This document shows positions 7,729-14,822 of a stretch of DNA of 17,716 bases, piece by piece. The stretch is from assembly GCA_944385195.1 (NCBI GenBank), contig CALWWH010000086.1, forward strand, positions 1 to 17,716, read 5' to 3'. The stretch comes from an uncultured Oscillospiraceae bacterium (lineage in GTDB: Bacteria > Bacillota > Clostridia > Oscillospirales > Oscillospiraceae). A program made the translations under genes and the position numbers. The notes beneath the pieces are model-generated. The model did not search any database. It saw nothing but the letters and a program-made list of their open reading frames with translations, and had not been told where the DNA came from. Positions within the stretch are counted from its first letter, which is position 1. The number at the start of each line of letters is the position of its first letter.

Positions 7729-8226
7729 TTATGCGCCGCTGTACTTTGCCTCGATGGCTGCATTCTTCTCCAGGACCTTCTCTGTAGCTTCCTGGCGGGC
7801 CTTGTGCAGCTTTTCAGCCAGGGACGCATCCTCGATCGCCAGCATCTGAATTGAAAGCAAAGCGGCATTGACTGCACCATCGATTGCTACAGTAGCTACA
7901 GGAATACCTGCGGGCATCTGTACAGTCGACAGCAGTGCGTCAATGCCGTCAAGGGTAGAAGATTTGATCGGGATACCGATCACAGGCAGCGTGGTGTTGG
8001 CTGCAATACTGCCTGCCAAATGCGCAGCCTTACCCGCAGCTGCGATCAAAACGCCAAATCCATTTTCACGTGCGCTGCACGCAAAAGCGCGCGCCTGTTC
8101 CGGAGTTCGATGTGCAGAAAATACATGCACTTCGACCGGGACATCGTACGCACGCAAAGTATCAATCGCCTTCTCGACGACCGGCAGATCACTATCACTG
8201 CCCATAATAATACCTACTTTTTTCAT
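7729..8226 (-). CDS. purE: 5-(carboxyamino)imidazole ribonucleotide mutase / AIR carboxylase
   Basis: PurE produces CAIR, step six of the pathway. From ATG at 8226 the protein is 165 residues. GSDSD lies at 9-13 and SAHRTPEQA at 37-45, as in class I enzymes. The third loop reads AAAGKAAHLAGSIAANTTLP (62-81) where class I enzymes usually have AGGAAHLPG, so Gly to Lys and Pro to Ala changes sit at the active-site loop. This variant seems common in Clostridia. No purK is seen beside it, so whether it takes N5-CAIR or AIR plus CO2 cannot be settled here. An upstream in-frame TTG at 8271 is rejected because it lies in the leader T-tract; 8226 has AGGAGG five to six bases upstream. It is the first gene of the operon. 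Confidence 0.95.
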   Translation of the reverse strand: MKKVGIIMGSDSDLPVVEKAIDTLRAYDVPVEVHVFSAHRTPEQARAFACSARENGFGVLIAAAGKAAHLAGSIAANTTLPVIGIPIKSSTLDGIDALLSTVQMPAGIPVATVAIDGAVNAALLSIQMLAIEDASLAEKLHKARQEATEKVLEKNAAIEAKYSGA

Positions 8227-8262
8227 TGAAACCTCCTGCGGTATACATTGAAGATACGTCAC

Positions 8263-8345
8263 AAAAAGCAAAACGGGGCCAGTCCCGATATGTTCTGAGG
8301 CTCGCCCTGAAACAGTCTCCCTGTCTCCGTGACAGCGACAGACTG
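8263..8345 (-). promoter_or_regulatory. Structured purE leader with possible attenuator
   Basis: The leader from the predicted start of transcription (about 8361) to the purE ATG is about 135 nt. A two-part hairpin spans 8345-8313: CAGTCT pairs with AGACTG outside and CTGTC with GACAG inside, separated by a small internal loop. It is followed by a short CGGG/CCCG hairpin (8287-8274) and a T-rich run TTTTGCTTTTT (8273-8263), which resembles a weak intrinsic terminator. A GGGC at about 8307-8304 could pair with the GCCC of that hairpin as an alternative fold. I could not match it to the purine, ZTP, PRPP or THF riboswitch consensus. Confidence 0.35.
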
Positions 8346-8367
8346 CTTATTCGTTCTTTCAATATAG

Positions 8368-8396
8368 ATTATACATGAACCTTTTGCTTTGGTCAA
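8368..8396 (-). promoter_or_regulatory. Promoter of the purine operon (purE)
   Basis: On the minus strand TTGACC (8396-8391) and a perfect TATAAT (8373-8368) are separated by 17 bases. This is an almost ideal sigma-A promoter, about 142 bases upstream of the purE start, and is the only strong promoter seen for the operon. Confidence 0.85.
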
Positions 8397-8568
8397 CTGC
8401 GCTTTTTATAGTATTTTGGAATTTCCTCCCCGCATCATTCGTCAATTCTGCTATTTTTCGCCGTGCGCGCGGTCTATACAAGTCTGTCTGTGGGTTGCGC
8501 GCTCTTCAATCCACGTTCCGCAGAGCCTAGGAAGCATAAAATCCGGCGACTTTTTTCTTTAAAATGGG
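8397..8568. other. Non-coding stretch between divergent promoters
   Basis: Together with the leader and promoter sites, the gene-free gap between purE and the U32 gene is 435 bases (8227-8661). In this middle part I find no convincing gene, repeat or RNA. An open frame from 8463 runs into the U32 gene in another frame, spans the promoter and has no ribosome site or recognisable product. The stretch may hold regulator sites, but none could be assigned. Confidence 0.6.
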
Positions 8569-8597
8569 TTTCGCGATATGGATTCCTGTGCTATAAT
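8569..8597 (+). promoter_or_regulatory. Extended -10 promoter for the U32-maf-mreCD-mrdA genes
   Basis: A TATAAT at 8592-8597 is preceded by TGC, giving a full extended -10 element. The -35 position 17 bases upstream (TTTCGC) is poor, as is often seen when an extended -10 is present. Transcription would begin near 8604, leaving a short leader of about 58 bases before the ATG at 8662. Confidence 0.65.
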
Positions 8598-8661
8598 ATA
8601 TTCTGCCTAATTATGCGCCAATATTGTTTGGCGCGACTCCCCCTTGCGAGGTATCAGCTTT

Positions 8662-10743
8662 ATGATCGAATTGCTCTCTCCCGCCGGTTCCATGGATGCG
8701 CTGCGCGCAGCAGTCCAATGCGGCGCCGATGCGGTTTATCTTGGGTTGGGCTCCCTCAATGCCCGCTCCGGGGCCAAGAATTTCACCCCGGAGGAACTAC
8801 GTGAGGCGGTACGCTTCTGCCATATTCGGGGGGCAAAGGTCCATCTGACGCTCAACACTCTGACCTCCGACCGCGAACTGGATACTGCTGCAAAACTGCT
8901 GCGCGTTGCTGCCAACGCCAGCGTCGACGCAGTCATCATCCAGGATCTGGGGATAGTTAAGCTCTGCCGCCAGATTGTGCCTGACCTCCCCATCCACGCC
9001 AGCACCCAGATGAGCATTCACTCTCTGGACGGCGTGCTGCAGGCAGCGGAGCTGGGACTTAGCCGGGTCGTACTGGCCCGTGAACTCAGCCGTGACAATC
9101 TCCAAGCCATCGCCGCCCGCTCGCCCATCGAGCTGGAGGTCTTTGTTCACGGCGCGTTGTGCATGTGCTACTCCGGTCAGTGCTACATGAGCGCCGTCAT
9201 CGGGCGACGCAGCGGTAATCGCGGCGCCTGCGCTCAGCCTTGTCGTCTGCCCTACGGCTACAATGGCCATGCAGACCGCTATCCCTTGAGTCTGCGGGAC
9301 AACTGTCTGCTGGATCACTTACAGGAACTCAAGGACATGGGCATTACCTCCCTGAAGATCGAAGGACGCATGAAGCGCCCTGAATATGTCGCCATCGTAA
9401 CGAACATCTACCGAAATGCCTTGGACAGCATCAGGCCCACCCAGGAGGATCTGCGCCAGCTGGAGGCAGCCTTCTCCCGTCAGGGGTTCAGCGACGCCTA
9501 CTGGTACGGCAACCCGGGTCGCGAGATGCTTGGGACCCGGCAGGAAGGCACCGAGGACAAGAAACTGTTTGCCGCCGCCCGGGCCATGTACGAGTCCGGC
9601 GAGCGTGAACGCGTTCCCGTCAATATGGACATCACTGTCCGCGCCAATGCCTCTGTCTCTCTGACTGTCGCCGACCACGACGGCAACCAGGCTACCGTCA
9701 CCGGTTCTATCCCGGAAAAAGCCCGCACCCGTGCTCTGACCGAGGACGAGCTCAGCTCCCGCCTAACCCGTACCGGCGGCACGCCTTACCGCTGTGTCGA
9801 GCTTCATGCCCACTTGGAGGATGGCCTGAGCCTCTCGGCCTCGGAGCTAAATGGTCTTCGCCGCGACGCTTTGAGTCAGTTGACTGCCCTGCGCGGCCGT
9901 GAGACACCCTATGCTTTGCACGAGGCTTCCCCCATTGATCCCCATAGCGGCCAAACCAGCGCTCCCGGGCTGACGGTGCAGATCTCCAACAGCGCCCAGC
10001 TTACCAAAGAGCTTTGCAAGTGCGGCGCCTCGATCATTTACGTCCCTGCACCCGTACTGCTGGAGCAGCCGGAGTTCACCGCCGCCCTGGCAAAGGCTGC
10101 CTTGCTGGCTGTCACGTTTCCCCGCATTGTCACCGACATGGAGCTGCCGCGCCTTCGCAAGCAGCTGCAAGACGTCTATCGGCTGGGCATTCGTCACGCC
10201 CTATGCGGCAATATCGGTCATCTCCGCATGCTGCGAGAGCTGGGTTTTGTGGTCCATGGCGATTTTGGCTTGAATGTCTTTAACTCCCGCGCGGTACATA
10301 CCCTGCGCGACATGGGGCTTAAAACCGCCACAGCGTCCATTGAGATGACTCTGGCGCAGCTGCGAGACCTTTCCAAGCCTATTGACATGGAGCTTATCGC
10401 CTATGGGCGTCTTCCCCTAATGTTGACGGAGAATTGTCTCATCCGCAACCGCACCGGTACCTGTACCTGCGGCGGCGTAGTAAAGCTCACTGACCGCACC
10501 GGCGAGGACTTCCCCATCCTGCGGGACTGTGACAGCTGCCGCAGCGTCGTTCTCAACGGGAAAAAACTCTGGCTGCTTGATAAGAAACCGCAGCTGAGCA
10601 GGCTCGGCCTCTGGGCGCTGCGGCTGCTCTTTACCACGGAGAACGCCGGGCAGGTCAATTCCGTGCTACGCGCCTACAGGGATGGCCTGGAAATGGAGCC
10701 CGGCGTCTGCACCCGCGGGCTGTATCTGCGCGGGGTTGAGTAA
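8662..10743 (+). CDS. U32 family protein with DUF3656-like region, RlhA/YdcP-like RNA hydroxylation protein
   Basis: Family U32 was named as a peptidase, but studied members (TrhP, RlhA) act in hydroxylation of tRNA or 23S rRNA. The 693-residue protein starts MIELLSPAGSMDALRAA, the usual U32 opening. Its signature VFVHGALCMCYSGQCYMS spans 160-177, with Cys167, Cys169 and Cys174, followed by GNRGACAQPCRLPY (185-198) with Cys190 and Cys194; these cysteines could hold an iron-sulfur cluster. About 320-420 is a DUF3656-like insert, and the C-terminal part carries TCTCGG (600-605) and CDSCRS (623-628). The long form with the insert resembles RlhA more than the short TrhP proteins. ATG at 8662 is preferred over TTG at 8644, since GAGG at 8648-8651 fits the ATG. 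The exact RNA target is unknown. Confidence 0.85.
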   Translation: MIELLSPAGSMDALRAAVQCGADAVYLGLGSLNARSGAKNFTPEELREAVRFCHIRGAKVHLTLNTLTSDRELDTAAKLLRVAANASVDAVIIQDLGIVKLCRQIVPDLPIHASTQMSIHSLDGVLQAAELGLSRVVLARELSRDNLQAIAARSPIELEVFVHGALCMCYSGQCYMSAVIGRRSGNRGACAQPCRLPYGYNGHADRYPLSLRDNCLLDHLQELKDMGITSLKIEGRMKRPEYVAIVTNIYRNALDSIRPTQEDLRQLEAAFSRQGFSDAYWYGNPGREMLGTRQEGTEDKKLFAAARAMYESGERERVPVNMDITVRANASVSLTVADHDGNQATVTGSIPEKARTRALTEDELSSRLTRTGGTPYRCVELHAHLEDGLSLSASELNGLRRDALSQLTALRGRETPYALHEASPIDPHSGQTSAPGLTVQISNSAQLTKELCKCGASIIYVPAPVLLEQPEFTAALAKAALLAVTFPRIVTDMELPRLRKQLQDVYRLGIRHALCGNIGHLRMLRELGFVVHGDFGLNVFNSRAVHTLRDMGLKTATASIEMTLAQLRDLSKPIDMELIAYGRLPLMLTENCLIRNRTGTCTCGGVVKLTDRTGEDFPILRDCDSCRSVVLNGKKLWLLDKKPQLSRLGLWALRLLFTTENAGQVNSVLRAYRDGLEMEPGVCTRGLYLRGVE

Positions 10744-10773
10744 GAAAATTCGGCTTTAAGGAGCGTAAATCTG

Positions 10774-11340
10774 ATGGTTCCTATGATATTGGCCTCCGGT
10801 AGTCCCCGCCGGAGAGAACTTTTGCAGCAAATGGGGCTGGACTTTACCATCGTGGTATCCGATGCAGACGAATCTGCCGCAGCCATGGCGCCCGAGGCGC
10901 TGGTTCAGCAGCTGAGCCGCCGCAAAGCCGCTGCGGTGGCCAAGCTGCATCCCGATGCCGTGATCATCGCTGCGGATACAGTGGTCTGCCAGGACGGCGA
11001 GATTCTCGGCAAGCCTGTGGATACCGAGGACGCCGTTCGGATGCTGACGCGTCTTTCCGGCAAGGAACATCAAGTCTACACCGGCTTCACTGTCCAGTGC
11101 GGGGCGAAGGTGCACACCGCCGTGGAGTGCACCAACGTCCATGTACGGCCTCTGACCAGCAACGAGATCGCCCGCTACGTTGCCACTGGTGAGCCCTTGG
11201 ACAAGGCCGGGGCTTACGGCATTCAGGGCCTGGGAGGTGTGTTCGTCACCGGCATCGAGGGGGACTACTACAACGTCATGGGCCTGCCGCTCTGCCATCT
11301 GGCAACGGTCCTGCAAGAATTCGGCATCCAGGTGCTTTGA
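10774..11340 (+). CDS. maf: Maf family nucleoside triphosphate pyrophosphatase
   Basis: Maf proteins hydrolyse dTTP, UTP and modified NTPs to the monophosphate and pyrophosphate, as house-cleaning enzymes or in division arrest. The 188 residues are full length. ILASGSPRRRELL (5-17) is the substrate loop, AADTVV (66-71) holds the catalytic Asp68, and YTGF with DKAGAYGIQG (143-152) completes the signature. AAGGAG at 10758-10763 supports ATG at 10774; the in-frame ATG at 10783 is possible. It lies 30 bp after the U32 gene and 8 bp before mreC. A maf gene next to mre genes is a common Gram-positive arrangement. Confidence 0.95.
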   Translation: MVPMILASGSPRRRELLQQMGLDFTIVVSDADESAAAMAPEALVQQLSRRKAAAVAKLHPDAVIIAADTVVCQDGEILGKPVDTEDAVRMLTRLSGKEHQVYTGFTVQCGAKVHTAVECTNVHVRPLTSNEIARYVATGEPLDKAGAYGIQGLGGVFVTGIEGDYYNVMGLPLCHLATVLQEFGIQVL

Positions 11341-11348
11341 GGTAAGCT

Positions 11349-12188
11349 ATGAACAGACTTTTTTCCACCCGCACAAAAGGCATTCTGATCGCCGCCCTGA
11401 TCGTTGCGATTCTCTGCGGCGTGTTCGCACTGGTGCGCACTGAGGCCGGCCCGCTGAGCAACCTCATCAATGGCGTGCTCTCCCCTGTCCGCAGCGCGGT
11501 TACCACCATCGCCCAGCAAATTGAATCGCTCTACAACTACATCTATCGCTATGATCTCATCGTCGCCCGTAACGCTGACCTCACAGCGCGGTTGGCTGCC
11601 GCAGAGGAGCAGATTCGGGACGCCGAGGCTTATGAGCGTGAGAACGAACGCCTGCGTGATTTGGTCGGTCTGGTCGAGCAGCATGAGGATTACGAGCTGG
11701 TTGACGCGCGCATCTCTGCTTGGAGTGATTCTAACTGGGGCAGTGGCTTCCGCATCGACAAGGGTACCAATCAAGGCGTCGGCGTTGGTCAGTGTGTCAT
11801 CACCGAAAATGGGCAGGTTGTGGGCCTGATCTCCGAGGTCGGCCTCAATTGGAGCACCGTCATGACCATCCTCGACCCTACCTCTGAGATTGGTGCAATG
11901 GTCTACGGTTCCGGCTATATGGGCATCGCCCAGGGGGACTTCGAGCTCATGGATGAGGGGATGCTTCGTATGAGCTACCTCTCCACCGATGCCATCATCC
12001 GCAACGGAGATCAGGTGCTGACCACCGGCAGCGGCGATTTCTACCCCCAGGGTCTGGTCATCGGTATCATCGTCGACGTGGCGCTGGATCAGGCCGGCGT
12101 GGACAAGTATGCCGTCATTGAGCCTGCTGCCGAGATCGATACCCTAGAGCAGGTCTTTGTCCTCATCAGTTACGACTACGAAGGGTAA
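11349..12188 (+). CDS. mreC: Rod shape-determining protein MreC
   Basis: MreC is a membrane-anchored scaffold of the elongasome that activates the PBP2 transpeptidase. The 279-residue protein has a short positively charged N-terminus, one membrane helix at about 11-29 (GILIAALIVAILCGVFALV) and a coiled coil at about 66-108. The extracellular beta-barrel domain follows, with SDSNWGSGFRIDKGTNQGVG (126-145) and DPTSEIGAMV (176-185) as recognisable MreC segments. The ribosome site GAGG overlaps the maf stop codon, so maf and mreC are likely translated together. mreD begins five bases after the stop. Confidence 0.95.
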   Translation: MNRLFSTRTKGILIAALIVAILCGVFALVRTEAGPLSNLINGVLSPVRSAVTTIAQQIESLYNYIYRYDLIVARNADLTARLAAAEEQIRDAEAYERENERLRDLVGLVEQHEDYELVDARISAWSDSNWGSGFRIDKGTNQGVGVGQCVITENGQVVGLISEVGLNWSTVMTILDPTSEIGAMVYGSGYMGIAQGDFELMDEGMLRMSYLSTDAIIRNGDQVLTTGSGDFYPQGLVIGIIVDVALDQAGVDKYAVIEPAAEIDTLEQVFVLISYDYEG

Positions 12189-12193
12189 TTGCC

Positions 12194-12697
12194 ATGCTGT
12201 ATCGCAATCGTATTACCATCGCCCGCTGGACGCTGTGGGTCCTGCTGCTGACTGCCGCGCTGGTACTCCAGGCGACAGTCTTCAACCGCCTTCCCCTGCT
12301 GGGCGCCATCCCGCAGCTGATCCCCGTGGCTGTCGTCTGTGTGGCCATGATGGGCAGTGCGGAGACCGGCGCCGTTGTGGGTCTCATCGGAGGGCTTATG
12401 AGCTGTCTTGGCGGCGACGCGCTGGTCTTTGTCATTCCCATCCTTGCCTTTGCGGGCGCTCTGACTGGCGGGCTATGCAGCATCTATTTCACCCGTTCCC
12501 TGCTGCCGGCACTGTTGCTTGGGCTGGGTGCATTGTTGCTCTGTGCCGTGCCCACCTGGCTCTTGCAATGGTATTTAGGCCATGCTCCACTGAGCGCGCT
12601 GTGGCACGTGGTCGCCCCGGAGGTCCTGATCTCCCTCGTGTATACCCTTCCCCTGTATTGGCTCTCCTGGCGCATCAGCCTGTTGGGCCGCCAGTAA
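12194..12697 (+). CDS. mreD: Rod shape-determining protein MreD
   Basis: MreD is an integral membrane partner of MreC in lateral wall synthesis. The 167 residues are normal length and mostly hydrophobic, with five or so membrane segments (about 12-30, 38-54, 56-72, 76-97 and 103-125, and possibly another at 139-158). Sequence identity is low in this family, so the call rests on size, hydrophobic profile, the NRLPLLGAIPQLIP and GLIGGLMSCLGGD segments and its place between mreC and the PBP2 gene. ATG at 12194 follows GAAGGG. A longer open frame over the same bases (12157-12729) is out of frame and rejected. Confidence 0.88.
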   Translation: MLYRNRITIARWTLWVLLLTAALVLQATVFNRLPLLGAIPQLIPVAVVCVAMMGSAETGAVVGLIGGLMSCLGGDALVFVIPILAFAGALTGGLCSIYFTRSLLPALLLGLGALLLCAVPTWLLQWYLGHAPLSALWHVVAPEVLISLVYTLPLYWLSWRISLLGRQ

Positions 12698-12711
12698 GTG
12701 GCCTTTTGGCC

Positions 12712-12716
12712 GGAGG
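12712..12716 (+). promoter_or_regulatory. Ribosome binding site fixing the TTG start of mrdA
   Basis: GGAGG lies nine bases before the TTG at 12726. The first in-frame ATG (codon 15) lies inside the membrane anchor, so TTG with this site is the likely start. Confidence 0.7.
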
Positions 12717-12725
12717 TAACCTGTT

Positions 12726-14768
12726 TTGAGAAAATTTTCATTTCGGCTTGGGATCATTGGCCTGGCAATGCTGGTCATGCTCGGTGTCTTTTCCGCAGCT
12801 TTGTATACGCTGCAAATCGTTGAGGGCGCAGAAAACCGCGAGACTTCCCAAACCTACACCTATTACACCAACATCGCCGCCGCCCGCGGACCGATTCTTG
12901 ACCGCAACGGCAACGTATTGGTCTCCAACCGCGTCAGCTACAATGCGATTCTGATCGGTTTTGTCGTCTATAGCGCCGGCAATACCAACAATACGCTGCT
13001 GGAATTGGTGGAGCTCTGCCAGGAAAACGACATTAATTACAACGACTCTCTGCCCATCACCAAAGAGCGACCCTACGCCTACACCACGGACAGTATGACC
13101 GCCGCCTGGCAGGAATATTTCCGCGCCTTCCTGCGCTATATGGACCTGGATGGCGATATGACCGCCGAAAACCTTATCAAGCGGCTGAAGAGCAAATACG
13201 ACATCCCCGAGGATTACACCGAGGAGCAAGCCCGCGCCGTCATCGGTCTGCGCTATGAGCTCTCGCTGCGCAACGCCGTCAATAGTCTTGGCAGCTATGT
13301 TTTCGCCGAGGACTTGAGTGCCTCGCAGCTGGCGGCCATTACAGAACGCAACATCCCCGGGCTTACCATCGAGACCAGCACCGTTCGCGAATATCACACC
13401 GATGCTGCCGCTCACCTGCTGGGCCGCATCGGCCCCATGGATGCAGCAGAGTACGCTGAGCTGAAAGATCAGGGCTACGACTTAAATGCCCGCATCGGTA
13501 AAGAGGGCGCAGAGGCTGCTTTTGAGTCCTATCTCAAAGGCACCGACGGCACCATGCTGACCACCGTCTCCTCCACCGGCCAGGTGTTAGAAGAGCGCTA
13601 CCTCAGCGAACCCAGCGCCGGCGGCAACGTGTATCTGACCATCGACATCAACATTCAGGAACGCATGGAACAAGCCCTGGAAGAAACTGTGCTAAACCTC
13701 CGCTCTGACAGCATGGGCCTTGGCGAAGGCACTGATGCCCGAGGCGGCGCTGCTGTCGTATACAAAGTCGACACAGGTGAGATCCTGGCAGCTGCCAGTT
13801 ATCCGGATTTCAATCTGGCAACTTACTCTGAGGATTTTTCTGCGCTGCAAGCGGATGAATATGGCCCGCTGTACAACCGTTTTCTGGGGGTCTATCCCCC
13901 GGGTTCCACCTACAAAATGGTCACCACCATTGCCGCCATCGACAGCGGCCTGGTCAACCAGTACACCACTGTAGAAGATAAGGGCAAATATGAGTTCTAC
14001 GAGGACTATCAGCCTACCTGTTTGCTCTATTCCCGCACCGGCGTCACTCATGGTACCATCAACGTCATGCAAGCCTTGGCAGCCTCCTGCAACTATTTCT
14101 TCTATGATGTCGGCCGACGTGTGGGAATCCAGGCCATCGATAACGTCGCCAAGGCCCTTGGTCTCGGCGAGAGCACCGGCATCGAACTGCCGGAGAGCAT
14201 CGGAACGCGCGATAACCCTGCATATCGTGCCAGTCAAGGCAGCGATTGGTACGACGGCACCACACTGGCTATCTCCATCGGCCAGGGCAACAACGCCTTT
14301 ACACCCTTACAGCTGGCCGCCTACACCGGGGCTCTTGCCAACGGCGGCACACGCTACAAGGCGACTCTGCTCAAGCGCGTTGTCTCAGCTGGATATGAGG
14401 AGGTTATCTATGAGAGCTCCCCCGTTATCGCCAGTACGCTGGAGATCTCTGACGAGGCCAAAGAGGCCTATACGACCGGTATGCGTATGGCCGTTACGGA
14501 TAACATCGGCACCGCCACCTATTTCCGCAACTACGAGATCGACGTCGCTGCAAAAACCGGAACGGCACAGCATGGCTCAGGTGGTTCTGACCACGCTGCT
14601 TTTGTCTGCTATGCACCCTACGAAGATCCGGAAATCGCGGTGGCAGTCTATGTTGAGCGCGGCGCGCAGGGCGGTCTTCTGGCCGCTGTTGCAGAGGCCG
14701 TCTTTGACTATTACTTTGCCCAGAGCGACGCCACCGAGCTAATCCCCGATGAGCTGTATATTGGATAA
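12726..14768 (+). CDS. mrdA: Penicillin-binding protein 2 (class B transpeptidase)
   Basis: This is the elongasome D,D-transpeptidase that cross-links lateral peptidoglycan outside the membrane. The 680 residues begin at TTG. A single membrane anchor lies at about 8-28, followed by AAARGPILDRNGNVL (51-65), the start of the dimerisation/pedestal domain. The transpeptidase domain has all three catalytic motifs: PPGSTYK with the active Ser394 and Lys397, SCN at 454-456 and KTGTAQ at 610-615. GRIG and the STGQVLEE segment are typical of this class. The family is usually near 600-700 residues. Position directly after mreC and mreD favours PBP2/MrdA over the divisome PBP3 or a sporulation SpoVD type, and there is no C-terminal PASTA domain. 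Confidence 0.93.
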   Translation: MRKFSFRLGIIGLAMLVMLGVFSAALYTLQIVEGAENRETSQTYTYYTNIAAARGPILDRNGNVLVSNRVSYNAILIGFVVYSAGNTNNTLLELVELCQENDINYNDSLPITKERPYAYTTDSMTAAWQEYFRAFLRYMDLDGDMTAENLIKRLKSKYDIPEDYTEEQARAVIGLRYELSLRNAVNSLGSYVFAEDLSASQLAAITERNIPGLTIETSTVREYHTDAAAHLLGRIGPMDAAEYAELKDQGYDLNARIGKEGAEAAFESYLKGTDGTMLTTVSSTGQVLEERYLSEPSAGGNVYLTIDINIQERMEQALEETVLNLRSDSMGLGEGTDARGGAAVVYKVDTGEILAAASYPDFNLATYSEDFSALQADEYGPLYNRFLGVYPPGSTYKMVTTIAAIDSGLVNQYTTVEDKGKYEFYEDYQPTCLLYSRTGVTHGTINVMQALAASCNYFFYDVGRRVGIQAIDNVAKALGLGESTGIELPESIGTRDNPAYRASQGSDWYDGTTLAISIGQGNNAFTPLQLAAYTGALANGGTRYKATLLKRVVSAGYEEVIYESSPVIASTLEISDEAKEAYTTGMRMAVTDNIGTATYFRNYEIDVAAKTGTAQHGSGGSDHAAFVCYAPYEDPEIAVAVYVERGAQGGLLAAVAEAVFDYYFAQSDATELIPDELYIG

Positions 14769-14805
14769 AAAAACAGGCAGCCGCTTCAACAAAACGGCTG
14801 CCTGT
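14766..14805 (-). terminator. Intrinsic terminator at the convergent gene ends
   Basis: An 11-bp perfect stem (14773-14783 with 14795-14805, arms ACAGGCAGCCG and CGGCTGCCTGT) encloses an 11-base loop. On the minus strand it is followed by seven T residues (14772-14766), giving a textbook terminator for the aldolase gene that ends at 14823. On the plus strand, the stem has no T-run after it, so its effect on mrdA transcripts is uncertain. Confidence 0.88.
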
Positions 14806-14822
14806 GCTGGTGATGCAGTCTC

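Noticed and set aside
8227..8271. Longer purE from an in-frame TTG at 8271
   Set aside because: The extension lies in the leader T-tract, has no ribosome site and adds residues not found in PurE; ATG 8226 follows AGGAGG.
8227..8368. Purine, ZTP, PRPP or THF riboswitch in the purE leader
   Set aside because: None of the consensus core segments I know for these classes could be found by eye; only a generic attenuator is claimed.
8463..8804. Open frame spanning the divergent promoter region into the U32 gene
   Set aside because: It covers the extended -10 promoter, overlaps the U32 gene in another frame and has no ribosome site.
12157..12729. 190-codon open frame over mreD
   Set aside because: It is out of frame with mreD, which has the expected membrane profile, position and start.
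14766..14805. The strong hairpin as a terminator for mrdA on the plus strand
   Set aside because: On the plus strand the stem is preceded by A residues and followed by no T-run, so it is assigned to the minus strand; some effect on mrdA cannot be excluded.
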